From Scortum barcoo (Eukaryota; Chordata; Actinopteri; Centrarchiformes; Terapontidae), in the NCBI GenBank assembly GCA_023238725.1, contig CM041546.1, positions 22,328,085 to 22,392,084 of the forward strand: a stretch of DNA of 64,000 bases, in the 5' to 3' direction. The notes under the pieces were generated by a model. That model was not told the DNA's origin. It did no database searches and saw only the letters and a program-made list of their open reading frames with translations. Both the position numbers and the translations under genes were made by a program. Shown here one piece after another: positions 60,801-64,000 of the stretch; positions within the stretch are counted from its first letter, which is position 1, and every line of letters starts with the position of its first letter.

Positions 60801-63800
60801 AGTGGTTGAATGGATGAGACATCAGTATAAAAGCCTCAGCTGTGGGCAGCTGCACCAATGAAATGACCCTGGCTCTATGTACCTTATTTATTTGCCTGCC
60901 TCTGCCTTCCAGCCCTATTACATTTAGAGTGCTGTACATTTTTATGGACAATGAGGACCGAGAGGGGAAACGATGCTCCTGCCATCAGCAGAACGCCAAC
61001 AAATTTGCATGAGCAAAGAATATGGCTGTGATGATGAACATTATCCTCTAGAACAGACTCCAACTATTCGCTCCAACATTGAATCATGGCGTTATTCCTT
61101 CTCTGCACTTTACGTCCATGTTGATTTATTCAGCCATTATCTGTATAATAAGCACTGGATTCAAAAGATACTATTCCATTTTCACTCCTAGTGCAGAGAG
61201 CGATACAGCTGACAAACTATAGCCTTTATCTTGAAATGTAAACATTTTTCAAGTTGTCTTTCTCACGATAAACTTGTTAAATATCACTCTGTGGCATCCA
61301 GGTCAGATCATGGTGTGCATACAGATGAGAGATGCGAAGGCTCACGTCTGACATTTCCCTTCAGTCTGTCGATATTTATTTGTTTGATACCCCAGGAGCA
61401 TTAATCGACACAATCCGAGCCAATTAAGTTGGAAATGTTCCCTTGAATTGAAGTTTTAATGTAGCTGTTGAGAGCAGCAAACTCTGCAAGAAGCACTCAA
61501 CAAGAATCTCTTGTTGAAAAAATATTGACGCTTGACTTCATCAAATCTTGCATCAGCACACATTCATTACTTTAGCATGAGCTATTGACCCCTGTATGCA
61601 GGTGTAAAAACAAAGGAAACAGCTACAATAGATTTATTATAATTCTCAACATATTGCCTGTTCATCATCTCACCCTCTGTCCTGCACTCTGTCTTTACAG
61701 TTCTTACAAAAATATTACACACACTGCTTCTTATTCTTGATATACTGATCAAGAATGAAATCTCTTGCAGCCATTGGGGGAAAACGCTTTCATTTCATTT
61801 TCATATTCCAAATACAAAACACTCACACATGAAAACACATCAGTGTGAGTCTTAGCACTACAAATTGACCTCAGGCAAGCTCACCTCTTTTGTGAGAACT
61901 TTGCAAACGTGGAGGGAGTGAGAGGAAGAGGAATTTTCCTCGTTGCTCAGCCAGAGATGACACTGTTTGTGATGTAGACATGGTGATGTGGTCAGACCCT
62001 GACAGAGGGCGGGATCCATAAACCCCCCACCCCACCCTTTCCATCCCTTACAGTACCACTTTGCCTTGTTTAGCATTGCACTGTAATTTTATTGTAATTG
62101 TTTCTATTTGTGAGTGTATAGTAACATATTATATTTATTCCTGTATTGTAATTCTCCTTCAGTATGTGTTTTCTGTTGTTCTAAAAACCTGCAATGGCAG
62201 AGAAAAAAAAAAAAGAAATTAAGGAACCATCAGCAAAAAAACACATTCCTGTGTGTAATCATGTAAATCACTAAAACTTCAGCCTCAGATCATTAGCTTA
62301 CTCAAGTATGCCATGTTTGTTCTGTGTGTCTAGTTGAGGATGTTAATAAAAAATAAAAAAAATAAAAGTTTTAATGTCCTCATTGATTCAATATTTGTGT
62401 TTGGTTTTGTTTCATGCCCTTTAAAGTTTGCCTCTTCTCATAAGCTTGGCTTAAATGTCACTGGTTTTACATTTCTGGAATCATGATGACCTAACTTCTT
62501 AAATACTTACAAAAGACTGTGCCCAATTTTATTCGGCCTTTCAATGGATATGAAGACATGCATCTATGCATTTCTGCATGTGGGTATGTGTTAAAGTATT
62601 TTCATTATTATTATCGTTTTCAACAACTATCATTGTTTTTATAGTTGATATGTTTGATGTGGTGATCTGTTTTGATGATGGGTTCATGGGGAAAAGTTTA
62701 ATTTAAAAGAAATTTTCTGAACAATTAAATTTTTTTTGCATACTTTTTATTATTTGTGTAGCTATTGTGATGTGAAAATGCAGAAATTATGTGGAAAGGG
62801 GACTTGGGTAGCTTATTATACCGGAGTACAATTAGCTAGCAATAAAAGTATCCTAAGCAGATAGAACAACATTGTGCAACCTGTCAATTGAATTATTATC
62901 ATTAATGTAGGTATTTACAGTTACAGTACAGAGATACTCAGTTAGTAGTGTCAATAAATACTGCATGTGATGACAAGTGCACGTACAGATTGTTGTCAGA
63001 AGCATCAATTAATGGCCTCACAGAAAGATGACCATGCCAAAAAGATAAAAATGCTGATTAATATGAGATACAGGTAAACAGATTATGGAGCAGAAGGTTA
63101 ATTTACATTACTTTGATCTACAACCACTATAACCTACAGCTGCCATTCAAAGGGAGGTTAATTAGATGAAGTAACAGAACAATTGATGGTTATCTCTACC
63201 AAATCAATAATGACACCTGTGTCAGTTATATTTACCTGCTGATTGGCTGAAAGGAAGCTGCCTTACAGGGTTATAGGTTAACCCTTTATGTAACACCCTT
63301 CACTTACTTCCCTTTGTGTCTGATGATCATTTGGGATTCTGGAGTGTGCAAGATTTGTCTACAATAATACTTTCTTTTTGTTTGTTTTTTGGCATTTTGG
63401 CATTGTCTAACTTTTTTGCCGTCCATGTACACTATGCCTTTTTAATCATCCAGTTTCATCAACATAAGTAAAAGGCCTGGAACTTATATTTTGTTTGAAA
63501 GTACAAGACCATATCAGAATTATGGAAGCTTTCATTTCCAGATCTGCAGAGTGTCACATTGCATCAGTAACCAATAGACACAAAACAGTGATTGAAAAGG
63601 CTGCAAAAAACACACAAAAAGTATATATGTACACCATTTTGTAAAATAAAGTTTTAAACTTATGTAAACTATAAAACATTTCAGTACCATCCAAAAATGA
63701 CCATGCTGTATAAATCATAATGGATGAAGTTTCTAAAAAGCAACTTCAATTAAGTGTAGCTCCCTGTATGATTCATGAACATCTTTGTGGACACTTTCTT

Positions 63801-64000
63801 TTAAAGTGCTGTCACTTTCAACTTGTGCGTTCAGTTTCCTGATGTGAACCAACTTCTTAAAGAGCCATTATTCTCTTCGCTGAAGTGGAAGTGAAAAACG
63901 CTTTCACTTTAAAACATAATACAGCAATAAAATTGAAAAGTCTGCAACTGGGAACAACAAGAGACCAGTCTTAAGAGAGTTTCTCTGTGCAGTCATGGAT
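57861..64000. other. Intergenic, possible conserved noncoding stretches
   Basis: No gene recognised. Repeat-free, homeobox-site-rich stretches at about 59720-60060, 60890-61200 and 63040-63260 have the look of vertebrate conserved noncoding elements. ATTTGCAT, the POU octamer, occurs near 61000. A short (TA)n run lies near 58753-58769. Open frames are short and unassigned. Confidence 0.4.

Overview
The window is vertebrate nuclear DNA, most likely from a percomorph (spiny-rayed) teleost. It is AT-rich, intron-bearing and gene-poor, full of (CA)n/(TG)n microsatellites and scattered with decayed repeats. Several of these match, from memory, repeat families common in percomorph fish. There are no operons, plasmid or phage features, or CRISPR arrays.

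Only two host protein-coding genes are supported. tmem74 lies on the minus strand (34584-35432) as one uninterrupted 282-residue coding exon for a two-pass membrane protein. trhr lies on the plus strand in two coding exons (48347-49153 and 56238-56678) that join in phase into a 415-residue thyrotropin-releasing hormone receptor. The genes are divergently oriented, about 13 kb apart, with the same order and strands as human TMEM74-TRHR (8q23). This local synteny supports both identifications.

Layout: 1-34.5 kb, on the 3' side of tmem74, is a gene desert with decayed repeats and possible conserved noncoding stretches. 34.6-36.5 kb holds tmem74 and its GC-rich, CA-rich upstream region. 36.5-48.3 kb is the intergenic spacer. 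It contains a broken piggyBac transposon nested in an older inverted-repeat MITE, fragments of other repeat families and a tRNA-derived SINE-like element. 48.3-56.7 kb is trhr, whose 7.1-kb intron holds a 5'-truncated, mutated L1-type LINE on the antisense strand and a long (TA)n/(TG)n tract. 56.7-64 kb is 3' flank without recognisable genes.

Most of the non-genic signal is repeat architecture. I see at least five fragments of a CAGTGGTGG-ended MITE, four of a TTAAAGGAGTAG family (two in inverted arrangement), two of a modular family on opposite strands, and several strong inverted repeats: a 38-bp-arm hairpin at 9871-9959, a foldback with CRE-like sites at 3213-3319, and a perfect 16-bp palindrome inside the LINE. 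The piggyBac ends carry three palindromes that match the minimal oestrogen-response-element core GGTCAnnnTGACC, upstream of the trhr coding start.

I found no convincing new biological system. The more interesting leads are the hairpin, the nested transposon with its IR3 palindromes, and the candidate conserved noncoding elements. Repeat family names and synteny are from recall, not a search.
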